From assembly GCF_009881055.1 (NCBI RefSeq), contig NZ_WXFG01000022.1:1-64000 (forward strand): 64,000 nt of DNA, written 5' to 3'. The first letter of the stretch is position 1. Every line of letters starts with the position of its first letter. This stretch comes from Peptoclostridium sp. Its GTDB lineage: Bacteria; Bacillota; Clostridia; Peptostreptococcales; Peptostreptococcaceae. A program made the position numbers and the translations under genes. Below, one piece after another: positions 16,507 through 26,035 of this stretch. The notes below the pieces were generated by a model. It did not search any database. It was not told where the DNA came from and saw nothing but the letters and a program-made list of their open reading frames with translations.

Positions 16507-17573
16507 TGAAAAGAAAGATAATACCCATATTTGTGCCGCACATTGGCTGCCCGCATGATTGCATATTCTGCAATCAAAAGAAGATAACAGGCGCGGGGAC
16601 TGACGTTACTGCTGAGTCGGCAGAAGAGATAATTAAGGAGCATCTGAGCACAATAGATGCGAAAAACAGCATAGTGGAGATAGCATTCTTTGGAGGAAGT
16701 TTCACTGCCATAGAGGAGAGTTTCCAAAGGAGTCTGCTTGCGGTGGCCAGCAGATACAAGAAGGCAGGAATAGTTAGCGACATAAGGCTTTCAACAAGGC
16801 CTGATGCCATAGACGGAGAAAGGCTTGCTCTGCTCAGGGAATATGGCGTTACAATAATAGAACTCGGCGTACAATCGCTGGATGGCGAGGTTTTAAGCAA
16901 GAGCCTCAGAGGCCATACCAGCGAGGACGTGTTTGCAGCGGCAGCCCTCATAAAGGAATGGGGCTTTACGCTCGGACTCCAGCTTATGGTAGGCCTTCCC
17001 GGTGACACTCCTCAAAAATGCATAGATACGGCAAGGAAGTTCATAAAGATGGAGCCGCAGCTTGCCAGGATTTACCCCACACTGGTGGTAAGGGATACGG
17101 CGCTCGAGCGGCTTCATGCCCAAGGAGAATACAGGGCGCTTGAAATCGAGGAGACGATTGAAATCTGCAAAAAACTGCTTGTGCTGCTGACCGGAGCAGG
17201 TGTGAATGTAATAAGGATAGGACTCCAGCCTACGGAGGAGATATCCATGGGCAATCAGGTGGTTGCAGGGCCGCTGCACCCATCGCTGAGAGAGCGGGTT
17301 GAAAGCAGGATATACAGAGACTACATCGAGTCAGCCTTACCTTCAAAAGGGCAGGCTGAGACCATAAGGGTATTTGGTTCAAAGAAAAACATGTCAAAGC
17401 TTGTGGGCAATAAAAGGGAAAATATCACCTACCTTAAGAGCATCAGCGCGGCAAGCGTAGAGATGAAGGAGGCAAAAATGGCTGACGACGCCATAGCCAT
17501 AGAAATAGACGGCGAAAAAAGGATTGTTGACATTTCAACGGTATACCTGGAGCTTGAAAGGATATACTTTTAG
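16506..17573 (+). CDS. Radical SAM protein, Elp3-like
   Basis: It has 355 residues. The 4Fe-4S/SAM motif CPHDCIFC places cysteines at 15, 19 and 22. FGGSFTAIE and STRPDAI match the Elp3/oxygen-independent coproporphyrinogen oxidase-like branch. The acetyltransferase (HAT) domain of true Elp3 is missing, so wobble-uridine carboxymethylation should not be assumed. It is translationally coupled to rnc and 12 bases before smc, a position conserved in clostridia. The substrate is unknown. Confidence 0.8.
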   Translation: MKRKIIPIFVPHIGCPHDCIFCNQKKITGAGTDVTAESAEEIIKEHLSTIDAKNSIVEIAFFGGSFTAIEESFQRSLLAVASRYKKAGIVSDIRLSTRPDAIDGERLALLREYGVTIIELGVQSLDGEVLSKSLRGHTSEDVFAAAALIKEWGFTLGLQLMVGLPGDTPQKCIDTARKFIKMEPQLARIYPTLVVRDTALERLHAQGEYRALEIEETIEICKKLLVLLTGAGVNVIRIGLQPTEEISMGNQVVAGPLHPSLRERVESRIYRDYIESALPSKGQAETIRVFGSKKNMSKLVGNKRENITYLKSISAASVEMKEAKMADDAIAIEIDGEKRIVDISTVYLELERIYF

Positions 17574-17584
17574 GGGGCGTAAAG

Positions 17585-20500
17585 ATGTATCTGAAAAAGA
17601 TAGAGCTTAAGGGCTTCAAATCATTCCCGAACAAGACAGAGATACTCTTCAACAGCGGTATAACGTCCATAGTGGGTCCCAACGGGAGCGGAAAGAGCAA
17701 TATTTCAGATGCAGTCAGATGGGTGCTTGGCGAACAGAGCATAAAGAGTCTTCGAGGAGAAAAGTCGGAGGATGTCATATTTTCAGGGACAGACTCGAAA
17801 AATCCCATGTCGTTTGCAGAGGTGTCCATATCGATAGACAACTGCGAGCGCATAATTGACATCGACTACGCTGAAATAACGATAAAGCGAAGGGTCTACA
17901 GGTCCGGCGAGAGCGAATACTCCATAAATTCCCAACAGTGCAGACTTAGGGATATAAAGGAGATGCTCCTGAACACAGGGATAGGCAAGGAAGGCTATTC
18001 CATAATTGAACAGGGCAAGATAGACGAGATACTCTCGGGGAATCAGACCGCAAGGCGCAGGCTCTTTGATGAGGCCACGGGAATCTCAAAGTATAGGTAC
18101 AAAAAGGAAGAGGCCCAAAGGAAGCTTGAGAAAACAAGAGAGAATCTCGAGAGAATAAACGACATTTACTATGAAATAGAAAAGCACATAAGGCCGCTTG
18201 AAGTGCAAAGAAATAAGGCGCTCAGGTATATTCAGGTTGAAAGCGAGCTGAGGACTCTTGAGGTGAGCAGCTTTGCCATGCAGATAAGAAAGCTGAGCGA
18301 GGAGCTCCTGACTGTTGACGGGCTGCTAAAGGCCGCCGAGAATGAAAGCCTGCGCATTGAAAAAGCAAAAGAGCTCGAGTACGAAGCTTACGGCCATCTC
18401 AAGAGCAAGCATGCGTCTGCATGTAAAAGACTCGACATTCTGAGCCAAAACATGTACACGCTGAAGGAGTCAATTGAAAAGACGGCCTCTCAAATAAGAA
18501 TATATGCCGAAAAAAAATCAAGCCTCCATAGCCTTGTGCGGAAAAACGAAAGTGAGCTTTTTACGCTAAAGGCATCTGCTGATGAGCTGGTAAACGAACA
18601 AAAGCTGGCACAGGAAAGGCTTGCAGAATTCAAAAGCGAGCTGGCTCTGCTGATATCAAACAGAAACAGAATAATGGATGAGAGCCGGCTGAATTCCTCG
18701 GACATTACAAGCAGTGAGCAGGAGATAGAAGAGCTCAAAAACAGAGCAATTGAACTGCTTGAGAAAAAGAATGCGTGCGCCGTCAGAATTTCAAGCGAGC
18801 TGGCTGCGATGGATGCGGCCCTGAGGCGCAGTGATGAACTCGAGAAGGAAAGAGCCGAGCTTTGCTCCTTGAACGAAACCAGGAGGTTGGAAACGGCCGC
18901 GCTGGAAAAGAGGCTCGAGTCGCTTAGGGACGAAAGCGAGGAAGGGAAGGCCCGCATTGAAGAAATAAGAAGTTCCATAGAAAACGTCGCCCAGAGCTTG
19001 TCAGAGCTTTCCGAGAGGATAAGGGGCCTGCAGCTGGAGATCAAGGACAAAAATTCAAGGCTGGCTGTATATGAATCGATGGAGCGCCAGCTCGAAGGCT
19101 ACAACAAAGGCGTTAAGGAAGTCCTTACAAGCGGGATAGAAGGCATTGAGGATGTGGTGGCAAACGTCATAGATGTGGAGCGGGAGCATGAAACGGCCGT
19201 TGAAATAGCGCTTGGAGCGGCGCTCCAAAACATAATTACAGCTGATGAGGAGTCGGCAAAGCGCGCCATACAATATCTCAAGCAAAGCGGTCACGGCAGA
19301 GCTACATTCCTGCCGCTGAACGTGTATGCAAAAAAATCGAGCCAAGTTCTAAAAATCGGACACGGGCTCAGGGGTTTTGTGGGAATTGCTAGCACTCTTG
19401 TCGGCTGCAGCGACAAATACAGGCCTGTTATTGAAAGCCTCCTTGGGAGGACAATAGTAGTGCGCGACATGGATTGCGCCATAGCCGCAAACAGAGAAAC
19501 TGGCTACCAGAACAGGATAGTTACGCTTGACGGACAGATTTTCAATCCAGGAGGATCTATAAGCGGAGGCTCCGTAAAAAAAGTTCAAAACAGCATACTC
19601 TCCAGGGGCAGGATTATTGATGAATTAAAGCGTGAGCTCAGCCATCTTCAGGACGAAATTCTCAAGGCGCAGGAGAATGAAATAAGACTCAGAGAAAACA
19701 ATGCAAGCATGGAGTCGGACTTGAATATAGCCTTAAGCGGCCTGTCTGACATAGACAAGGAGCTCTTGAGGATGAATGCGCAAATTGAGGGCGCTGTGAC
19801 CACTATTGAGGAATCCAGCGGAAAGGCTCAAAGGCTCATTGCTGAGAATGAAAGAATTAACAGCGAAATAGAGCTCCACAGAGAAAGAGCCCAGCAGACT
19901 GAGAAGGAGACAGCGGAAATAGAGCTCTCAATCGCAGGCATACAGGAGCGCCTCAGAACCGAGACGGCGGCAATCAGGGAAAAAAGCTCTGCAAGAGAGG
20001 CCAGCGAAAGGGAGCTAAGCCAGATGGGAGCCAAGATTGCAGGCCTTGAGGCGTATGCGGCATCCGGAGAAAGCGAATGTGCAAGGCTTTGCAGCGAGTT
20101 AGATTCGAAATGCTCGAGGTTAAAGGAGCTGGAATCAGAAAATTCAAGTCTGTTGCTGCAGATTGGCGAACTTACCGAGATAAGTGTCAAATCGGAAGGC
20201 GAGCTAGCATACTTGGAGACAGAACTAAGGCAGGTGGATCTTCAAATAAGCGAGCTTTCAGGCGAAAAAATGAAGCTTGAAAAGAGCATGGAGGAGAAGC
20301 TTGAGGCCATAAGAAATTTCGAGGAAGCGTACGCATCATCCAGAGAGGAGCTCATAAAGGCGCAGACGAAAAGGGCAGGAGTGCAAAGCAAGCATGAGGG
20401 AATATGCGACTCGCTCTATGAAAGCTACGGGCTTACATACGAGGACGCCAGCAGGGAAAGCTCCGGAAGCGACGCTCCGGACAATGCCCGAATAAGGCAG

Positions 20501-21148
20501 CTGCGAAGCGAGCTTCGGGAAATTGGAAGTGTGAACCTGGAGTCGATAGGGGAATATGACAGCGAAAAGGAAAGGTATGAGCTCTACAAGAGTCAAAAAA
20601 GTGACTTGGAAAGTGCAATATGCGAGCTTGAGGGCCTTATAGAAAGCATAGAAAGCAGCATGACAAGTGAGTTTACGGCTAATTTCGAAATTATAAATTC
20701 AAAGTTCAAGACTGTGTTTGCTGAGCTTTTCGGAGGCGGTGGAGCGCAGCTCAGGCTCGAGAGTCCGGAAGCTGTGCTAGAAAGCGACATAGAAATTGAT
20801 GTAATGCCGCCGGGCAAGAAGTTAAGAAGCATTACGCTCATGTCGGGCGGAGAAAAGGCCCTTACAGCAATAGCTGTGCTGTTTGCAATACTGCTCACTA
20901 AGCCGACGCCGTTTTGCATACTCGATGAGATAGAAGCGGCACTTGACGATTCAAACATCGCGAGATTCGGCGCTTTTCTAAAGACGCTCTCGGGAAGCAC
21001 TCAGTTCGTGGCAATAACACATAGAATGGGCACCATGGAGGTTTCTGACTACATATACGGTGTGACCATGGAGGAGAGCGGAGTATCCAAGCTGCTGACG
21101 CTTAAGCTTGAGGATGCCGAAAGATTTGCAGACGAAAAAACTGGTTAG
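17585..21148 (+). CDS. smc: Chromosome segregation ATPase SMC
   Basis: SMC is the core of bacterial condensin and works with ScpA and ScpB, both encoded later in this window (53.7-54.9 kb). It has 1187 residues. The Walker A motif is GPNGSGKSN at 31-39, followed by a long coiled coil. The hinge lies roughly between 500 and 670, with its Gly-rich turn at NPGGSISGGS. The returning coiled coil leads to the ABC signature LMSGGEKAL and Walker B CILDEIEAALDD near the C-terminus. The start ATG 17585 follows GGGGGCG. FtsY follows after 10 bases. Confidence 0.97.
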   Translation: MYLKKIELKGFKSFPNKTEILFNSGITSIVGPNGSGKSNISDAVRWVLGEQSIKSLRGEKSEDVIFSGTDSKNPMSFAEVSISIDNCERIIDIDYAEITIKRRVYRSGESEYSINSQQCRLRDIKEMLLNTGIGKEGYSIIEQGKIDEILSGNQTARRRLFDEATGISKYRYKKEEAQRKLEKTRENLERINDIYYEIEKHIRPLEVQRNKALRYIQVESELRTLEVSSFAMQIRKLSEELLTVDGLLKAAENESLRIEKAKELEYEAYGHLKSKHASACKRLDILSQNMYTLKESIEKTASQIRIYAEKKSSLHSLVRKNESELFTLKASADELVNEQKLAQERLAEFKSELALLISNRNRIMDESRLNSSDITSSEQEIEELKNRAIELLEKKNACAVRISSELAAMDAALRRSDELEKERAELCSLNETRRLETAALEKRLESLRDESEEGKARIEEIRSSIENVAQSLSELSERIRGLQLEIKDKNSRLAVYESMERQLEGYNKGVKEVLTSGIEGIEDVVANVIDVEREHETAVEIALGAALQNIITADEESAKRAIQYLKQSGHGRATFLPLNVYAKKSSQVLKIGHGLRGFVGIASTLVGCSDKYRPVIESLLGRTIVVRDMDCAIAANRETGYQNRIVTLDGQIFNPGGSISGGSVKKVQNSILSRGRIIDELKRELSHLQDEILKAQENEIRLRENNASMESDLNIALSGLSDIDKELLRMNAQIEGAVTTIEESSGKAQRLIAENERINSEIELHRERAQQTEKETAEIELSIAGIQERLRTETAAIREKSSAREASERELSQMGAKIAGLEAYAASGESECARLCSELDSKCSRLKELESENSSLLLQIGELTEISVKSEGELAYLETELRQVDLQISELSGEKMKLEKSMEEKLEAIRNFEEAYASSREELIKAQTKRAGVQSKHEGICDSLYESYGLTYEDASRESSGSDAPDNARIRQLRSELREIGSVNLESIGEYDSEKERYELYKSQKSDLESAICELEGLIESIESSMTSEFTANFEIINSKFKTVFAELFGGGGAQLRLESPEAVLESDIEIDVMPPGKKLRSITLMSGGEKALTAIAVLFAILLTKPTPFCILDEIEAALDDSNIARFGAFLKTLSGSTQFVAITHRMGTMEVSDYIYGVTMEESGVSKLLTLKLEDAERFADEKTG

Positions 21149-21158
21149 GAGGGATAGA

Positions 21159-22388
21159 ATGTTCAAAAAACTGTTCAATAAGATAACTGGAAAGAGCGAA
21201 GAAAAGCTTCAGGAGGAAGTGGAAACAGAAGAGGTTCAGGAAGAAGCGCAGGGTGATAATGCAGAAGAAAGCCTTCAGGAAAGTGAGCCCGTCGAGCCTG
21301 AAACTGTAACTCTCGAAGCTGAAAGTGCAATAGAATACGAAGCTGTCCATGAAGAAAAGCCTGAACCGGATGAGGCTGAAGCAGCAGAAGAACTAGAGGC
21401 ATACGAAACAATCGAGCCTGTGTCGTCTGAAGTGGAGCCTGCTCTTGAGGAAATCGAGGAAGCCGAAGAAGCACCGCAAAAGGGTTTCAATCTTTTTTCA
21501 AGGCTCAAGGAAGGCCTTGAAAAGACGAAAAAGGGCATTACGGAAAAAATCGATGTCATACTCAAGTCCTACAAGGGCGTTGACGAGGAGCTTTTCGAGG
21601 AAATCGAAGAGGTGCTAATAACATCGGACATGGGCTTTGATACTACACTAAAGATAATCGACTCGCTTAGAGCCAAGGTCAAGGAGAAGAAAATAATCGA
21701 GGCCGAAGGTGTAAGAGAGGCTCTAAAGGAAGTCATAGTCGAACTGCTTGAGGGAGAAAGCGCGCTTGTAGAATCAACTCCTGCTATAATTATGGTGGTA
21801 GGTGTCAACGGCGTTGGAAAGACTACAACAATAGGCAAGTTGGCAAACAGATTCAAGAAAGAGGGCAAGAGCGTCATGCTCGCAGCCGGAGACACCTTCA
21901 GGGCTGCTGCGATAGACCAGCTTGAGGTATGGTCGGACAGGGTCGGTGTAGAGCTCATAAGGCACAGCGAAGGCTCAGATCCTGGAGCAGTCATATTCGA
22001 TGCCATACAGGCGGCAAAGTCAAGAAAAGCTGACGTGCTAATATGCGATACGGCCGGAAGACTCCACAACAAGAAAAACCTGATGAATGAGCTTGGAAAG
22101 ATATTCAAGATTGTAGACAGGGAGTATCCCGATGCAAACAGAGAAGTTCTGCTGGTTCTTGATGCGACAACCGGTCAGAACGCCATACAGCAGGCCAAAA
22201 CCTTCAGTGAGGTTGCAAACCTGACTGGAATAGTTCTGACTAAGCTTGACGGAACAGCAAAAGGCGGAGTAATACTTGCTGTGAAATCAGAAATAGATGT
22301 TCCAGTTAAGCTAATAGGCGTTGGTGAAAGACTTGAGGATTTGCAGGATTTCGATGCCAAGAGCTTTGTTGAGGCCTTGTTTGAATAA
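21159..22388 (+). CDS. ftsY: Signal recognition particle receptor FtsY
   Basis: The SRP receptor GTPase that docks SRP-ribosome complexes at the membrane. It has 409 residues from ATG 21159 after TAGGAGGG; an upstream reading overlaps smc. A very acidic A domain of about 100 residues (Glu-rich) precedes the NG domain. G1 GVNGVGKTT is at about 215-223, then DTAGRL and TKLDGTAKGG. The partner ffh lies 450 bases downstream. Confidence 0.96.
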   Translation: MFKKLFNKITGKSEEKLQEEVETEEVQEEAQGDNAEESLQESEPVEPETVTLEAESAIEYEAVHEEKPEPDEAEAAEELEAYETIEPVSSEVEPALEEIEEAEEAPQKGFNLFSRLKEGLEKTKKGITEKIDVILKSYKGVDEELFEEIEEVLITSDMGFDTTLKIIDSLRAKVKEKKIIEAEGVREALKEVIVELLEGESALVESTPAIIMVVGVNGVGKTTTIGKLANRFKKEGKSVMLAAGDTFRAAAIDQLEVWSDRVGVELIRHSEGSDPGAVIFDAIQAAKSRKADVLICDTAGRLHNKKNLMNELGKIFKIVDREYPDANREVLLVLDATTGQNAIQQAKTFSEVANLTGIVLTKLDGTAKGGVILAVKSEIDVPVKLIGVGERLEDLQDFDAKSFVEALFE

Positions 22389-22393
22389 AAAGG

Positions 22394-22422
22394 TTGACAA
22401 GAGAGGACATCTAATATAAAAT
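22394..22422 (+). promoter_or_regulatory. Promoter of ylxM-ffh
   Basis: TTGACA (22394-22399) and TAAAAT (22417-22422) with a 17-base spacer, immediately after the ftsY stop. It would allow ylxM-ffh to be expressed apart from smc-ftsY. Confidence 0.8.
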
Positions 22423-22474
22423 ACTTCTGTAAAGGCATTAAACTTTACACCGCTGTTTCAAGGGAAGTGAAAAT

Positions 22475-22840
22475 ATGGACCTGGACAAAGTAGTGGAAAT
22501 TTCAGTCCTGTATGATTTCTACGGCGGGCTTCTCACTGACAAGCAAAGGGATGTAGTCAATCTTTACTACAACGAGGATTATTCACTAAGCGAGATAAGT
22601 GAGAATCTCCAGATATCTAGACAGGCGGTATATGATACTTTAAAGAGGGCAGTAAAGATACTCAAGGAGTATGAATGCAAGCTAAAGCTTCTAGAGAAGC
22701 TCTATGCCCGCAATGACCTTGTCGAAGAGATAAACGAAGGCCTTGCGCAGCTGGGTGAGATGACAGAAAACACAGGCTGCAGCGAGATGGCCGATTTGAT
22801 ACAAAGACTAAAAGATTGCTGCAGGGAGTTGTTGAAATGA
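22475..22840 (+). CDS. ylxM: YlxM/p13-type helix-turn-helix protein (UPF0122)
   Basis: It has 121 residues. A sigma-70 region 4-like helix-turn-helix is visible (YNEDYSLSEISENLQISRQA), followed by a helical tail. The family is genetically linked to ffh and in streptococci stimulates SRP GTPase activity. The gene overlaps the ffh start by four bases (ATGA), so the two proteins are made together. The start ATG 22475 follows AAGGGAAGTG. Confidence 0.9.
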   Translation: MDLDKVVEISVLYDFYGGLLTDKQRDVVNLYYNEDYSLSEISENLQISRQAVYDTLKRAVKILKEYECKLKLLEKLYARNDLVEEINEGLAQLGEMTENTGCSEMADLIQRLKDCCRELLK

Positions 22841-24180
22841 TTTTTGAAGGCTTAGCAGAAAAACTCCAAAACACGCTTGGCAAGCTTAAAGGCAAGGGCA
22901 AGCTTAACGAAAAAGACGTCAATGACGCCATGAGAGAAGTAAAGCTTGCGCTGCTTGAAGCGGATGTCAACTTCAAAGTGGTTAAGCAGTTTATTGAAAA
23001 AGTCAAGGAAAGAGCCATAGGCCAGGAGGTCATGGAGAGCCTGACGCCTGGACAGCATGTAATTAAAATTGTAAATGAAGAGCTTACAAATCTCATGGGT
23101 AACGTCCAGAGCAAGATCAATTTTTCCTCAAAGCCGCCTACTGTAATAATGCTTGTCGGACTTCAGGGAGCCGGTAAGACGACTACTGCCGGAAAGCTCG
23201 GAGGATACTTAAAGAAACAAGGCAAAAAACCTCTGCTGGTCGCATGCGACATATACAGACCGGCTGCAATAAAGCAGCTTAAGGTGGTAGGAGAGCAGCT
23301 GGGCATTCCGGTGTTCGAGCTGGGAGACCAGAAGAGTCCTGTTGACATAGCCAGAGAAGGACTTGAGAAATCAAGAAAAGACGGCAACGATGTTCTGATA
23401 ATAGATACTGCGGGAAGACTTCACATAGACACCGAGCTTATGGACGAGCTTGTAAATATAAAGCAGTCTATAAGGCCGCATGAGATACTGCTTGTGATAG
23501 ACTCCATGACAGGACAGGATGCGGTAAACGTAGCCGAGAGCTTTAACGGTGCCCTGGGTATCGACGGCGTAATTCTCACAAAGCTTGACGGAGACACTAG
23601 AGGCGGCGCGGCACTTTCTGTAAAAGCAGTAACACAAAAGCCAATAAAGTTTGCCGGAGTCGGCGAAAAGCTCGATGAGCTGGAGCCGTTCTATCCTGAC
23701 AGGATTGCATCAAGGATACTCGGAATGGGTGACATTCTGGGGCTCATTGAAAAGGCGCAGGCCAACATCGATGAGAAGAAGGCCAAGGAGCTTGAGCAGA
23801 GGATAAGAAAGCAGCAGTTCACATTCGAGGATTTCCTGGAGCAGCTCGAGCAGGTCAAAAAGCTCGGTCCGCTCAACAAGATACTCGAAATGATGCCGGG
23901 CATGGGGCAGATGAAGCAGCTCAAGGACATCGACTTTGATGACAGGGAGATTGTCAAGGTGCAGGCTATCATACAGTCGATGACCAGGCAGGAGCGAAAC
24001 GATCCGGATATCCTGAATGCAAGCAGGAAAAAAAGGATAGCCAGGGGAAGCGGCACAAGCGTGCAGGAAGTAAACAGACTGCTCAAGCAGTTCGAGCAGA
24101 CAAAGAAGATGATGAAGAAGTTTGCAGGCATGGAAAAGAGCTTTAAAAAGGGAGGCAATGCAAAGTTTCCTTTCTTTTAG
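22837..24180 (+). CDS. ffh: Signal recognition particle protein Ffh
   Basis: The GTPase of SRP binds signal peptides and 4.5S/6S RNA. It has 447 residues from ATG 22837, which lies in the ylxM stop (ATGA), with GCAGGGAG upstream. The N domain is followed by G1 GLQGAGKTTTAGKL (about residue 105 on), DTAGRL and TKLDGDTRGG. The Met-rich M domain includes EMMPGMGQMKQL and RKKRIARGSGTSVQEVN for RNA and signal-sequence binding. No SRP RNA gene was recognised in the window. Confidence 0.97.
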   Translation: MIFEGLAEKLQNTLGKLKGKGKLNEKDVNDAMREVKLALLEADVNFKVVKQFIEKVKERAIGQEVMESLTPGQHVIKIVNEELTNLMGNVQSKINFSSKPPTVIMLVGLQGAGKTTTAGKLGGYLKKQGKKPLLVACDIYRPAAIKQLKVVGEQLGIPVFELGDQKSPVDIAREGLEKSRKDGNDVLIIDTAGRLHIDTELMDELVNIKQSIRPHEILLVIDSMTGQDAVNVAESFNGALGIDGVILTKLDGDTRGGAALSVKAVTQKPIKFAGVGEKLDELEPFYPDRIASRILGMGDILGLIEKAQANIDEKKAKELEQRIRKQQFTFEDFLEQLEQVKKLGPLNKILEMMPGMGQMKQLKDIDFDDREIVKVQAIIQSMTRQERNDPDILNASRKKRIARGSGTSVQEVNRLLKQFEQTKKMMKKFAGMEKSFKKGGNAKFPFF

Positions 24181-24225
24181 CATAAAAAATAATCTATATG
24201 AAAAATTTGAGGAGGTTCAATAAAT

Positions 24226-24498
24226 ATGGCAGTAAAGATAAGACTTAAAAGAATGGGTGCACACAAAAAACCTTTTTACAGAATAGTAGTTGCAGATTCT
24301 CGTTCTCCAAGGGACGGAAAATTCATAGAGGAAATAGGCTTCTACAATCCGGTTTCAGAAGCTAAAGAAGTGAGAATAAACGATGAGAAAGCTGTTAAGT
24401 GGCTTAAAGATGGCGCTCAGCCAACTGAAACAGTAAAAGATCTTTTCAAGAAGAATGGCATACTTGAGAAGTTCGAAGCTGCAAAAAAAGGAGAATAA
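24226..24498 (+). CDS. rpsP: 30S ribosomal protein bS16
   Basis: It has 90 residues. The N-terminus matches the bS16 pattern ([20 protein letters not shown]) and [14 protein letters not shown] follows. This is a small-subunit assembly protein. The start ATG 24226 follows GAGGAGG. It sits between ffh and khpA as in other Bacillota. Confidence 0.97.
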   Translation: MAVKIRLKRMGAHKKPFYRIVVADSRSPRDGKFIEEIGFYNPVSEAKEVRINDEKAVKWLKDGAQPTETVKDLFKKNGILEKFEAAKKGE

Positions 24499-24521
24499 CC
24501 ACTTACTAGGAGGTGGGACTT

Positions 24522-24752
24522 ATGGGTGAATTAGTTAAGATAATTGCAAAATCTCTAGTAGACAATCCATCTGAGGTTTCAGTAAATGAGATTGAAGGTG
24601 AGCATTCCCTTGTAATTGAATTGAAAGTTGCCCCTGACGACATGGGCAAGGTGATAGGCAAGCAGGGCAGAATAGCTAAAGCCATAAGAACACTAGTAAA
24701 AGCGGCAGCCACGAAAGAGAACAAAAAAGTAATAGTTGAAATAGTACAATAA
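24522..24752 (+). CDS. khpA: KH-domain RNA-binding protein KhpA
   Basis: It has 76 residues from ATG 24522 after AGGAGGTGGG; the upstream GTG lies in the ribosome binding site. It is a single KH domain with the loop GKVIGKQGR. The family (KhpA, YlqC) binds RNA, usually with KhpB, and influences cell elongation in some Bacillota. It follows rpsP and is followed by a terminator hairpin before rimM. Confidence 0.92.
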   Translation: MGELVKIIAKSLVDNPSEVSVNEIEGEHSLVIELKVAPDDMGKVIGKQGRIAKAIRTLVKAAATKENKKVIVEIVQ

Positions 24753-24756
24753 TAAT

Positions 24757-24785
24757 AAAAAGGATTAGATTACTAATCCTTTTTT
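24757..24785 (+). terminator. Hairpin terminator between khpA and rimM
   Basis: The stem AAAAGGATTAG with loop ATTA and its complement leads into a T-run. The rimM ribosome binding site starts six bases later, so it probably tunes, rather than ends, transcription into rimM-trmD. Confidence 0.8.
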
Positions 24786-24805
24786 GTGATTGGAGGCTGA
24801 TTTTC

Positions 24806-25309
24806 ATAGAAGTTAACGTCAAAATTGGCCAGATTGTCAATACGCAGGGTCTAAAGGGCGAAATGAGAATATATCCGCTAACCGACTATCCAGAAAGATT
24901 TGAGGAAGTAGGCTGGGTATTCTTAGGCGATGACTTTGACAAGAAGATCAAGATACAAAAGGTCAGATACAAGAAAAACATCGTGATACTAAAGCTTGAG
25001 GGCATAGACAGCATAGAGCAGGTTGAGCTACTCAGAAACAGGTATTTGTATATTCCAAGGGAAAGCAGAGAACTGCCTGAAGATACATACTACATCGACG
25101 ATCTCATAGGGCTCAAGGTTTACCTGGTCGATGGCGATTATGTGGGCGTTATGGAGGATGTTTTCAGCACAGCTGGGGCTAATGACGTGTATGTCATAAG
25201 GTCTCAGGAGGGCAGGGAAATAATGATTCCTGCTGTGGGTGAGTTTGTAAAGGAAATAGATATTCACGGCGGAAGGATTACGATCGACCCTATTGAGGGG
25301 ATGATATAA
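24806..25309 (+). CDS. rimM: Ribosome maturation factor RimM (non-AUG start)
   Basis: RimM assists 30S head assembly and binds uS19. The first in-frame ATG is 24863, but the family-defining N-terminal block (VKIGQIVNTQGLKGEMR) is encoded upstream of it in the same frame. The strong ribosome binding site GGAGG at 24792-24796 is followed nine bases later by ATA (24806). ATT at 24800 is the only other near-cognate choice and is too close. No ATG, GTG or TTG is available in frame. Starting at ATA gives 167 residues, the usual length. It overlaps trmD by one base (TAATG). Confidence 0.8.
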   Translation: MEVNVKIGQIVNTQGLKGEMRIYPLTDYPERFEEVGWVFLGDDFDKKIKIQKVRYKKNIVILKLEGIDSIEQVELLRNRYLYIPRESRELPEDTYYIDDLIGLKVYLVDGDYVGVMEDVFSTAGANDVYVIRSQEGREIMIPAVGEFVKEIDIHGGRITIDPIEGMI

Positions 25310-25995
25310 TGAATTTCCACTTCCTTACGATTTTCCCTGAAATGATAGAAAACTACGCAAATGAGAGCATAATTAAAAGAGCCTCAGAAAGCGGAGCCAT
25401 AAGCGTAAAGACATGGAACATAAGGGACTATTCAAAAAACAAGCACAAGAAGGTGGACGACTACCCTTACGGCGGTGGAAGCGGAATGGTGATGACGGCT
25501 CAGCCGATATACGACGCCTACATGGACATGCTCAAAAGTGAAGGAATGGAAAAGGAAAAGCCTCATGTGATATACATGTCGCCGAAGGGTAGGGTGTTCA
25601 GCCAGGAGATAGCCATAGAGCTTGCAAATCACTCCGACATAGTGTTCCTGTGCGGGCACTATGAAGGTGTGGACCAGAGGATAATAGACCTTATCGTGGA
25701 CGATGAGATATCGATAGGCGACTACGTGCTCACGGGCGGCGAGCTGCCTGCACTGGTTGTAATGGACGCCGTTTCGCGCATGATTCCCGGCGTGCTTGGC
25801 GGCGAAGATTCGCATATTGACGAATCTTTCATGGAGGGAATGCTTGAATACCCGCACTACACAAGGCCTGCAGAGTTCATGGGGCACAGCGTGCCGCAGG
25901 TACTCCTCTCTGGCGACCACAAGAAGATAGAACAGTGGAGAAAAGAGCAGGCACAGGCAATAACCAGAAAAAGAAGACCGGATCTTATCAAATAA
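25309..25995 (+). CDS. trmD: tRNA (guanine-N1)-methyltransferase TrmD
   Basis: TrmD makes m1G37 in tRNAs with CNN codons, preventing frameshifts. It has 228 residues. The knot-fold signatures DDYPYGGGSGMVM, SPKGRVF, LCGHYEGVDQR and GDYVLTGGELPALV are all present. It overlaps the rimM stop (TAATG). Confidence 0.97.
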   Translation: MNFHFLTIFPEMIENYANESIIKRASESGAISVKTWNIRDYSKNKHKKVDDYPYGGGSGMVMTAQPIYDAYMDMLKSEGMEKEKPHVIYMSPKGRVFSQEIAIELANHSDIVFLCGHYEGVDQRIIDLIVDDEISIGDYVLTGGELPALVVMDAVSRMIPGVLGGEDSHIDESFMEGMLEYPHYTRPAEFMGHSVPQVLLSGDHKKIEQWRKEQAQAITRKRRPDLIK

Positions 25996-25999
25996 AAAC

Positions 26000-26028
26000 T
26001 TGATTAGAATACGGATTTGTAGTACAAT
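26000..26028 (+). promoter_or_regulatory. Promoter of rplS
   Basis: TTGATT (26000-26005) and TACAAT (26023-26028), 17-base spacer, just after trmD. Confidence 0.65.
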
Positions 26029-26035
26029 TTATATG

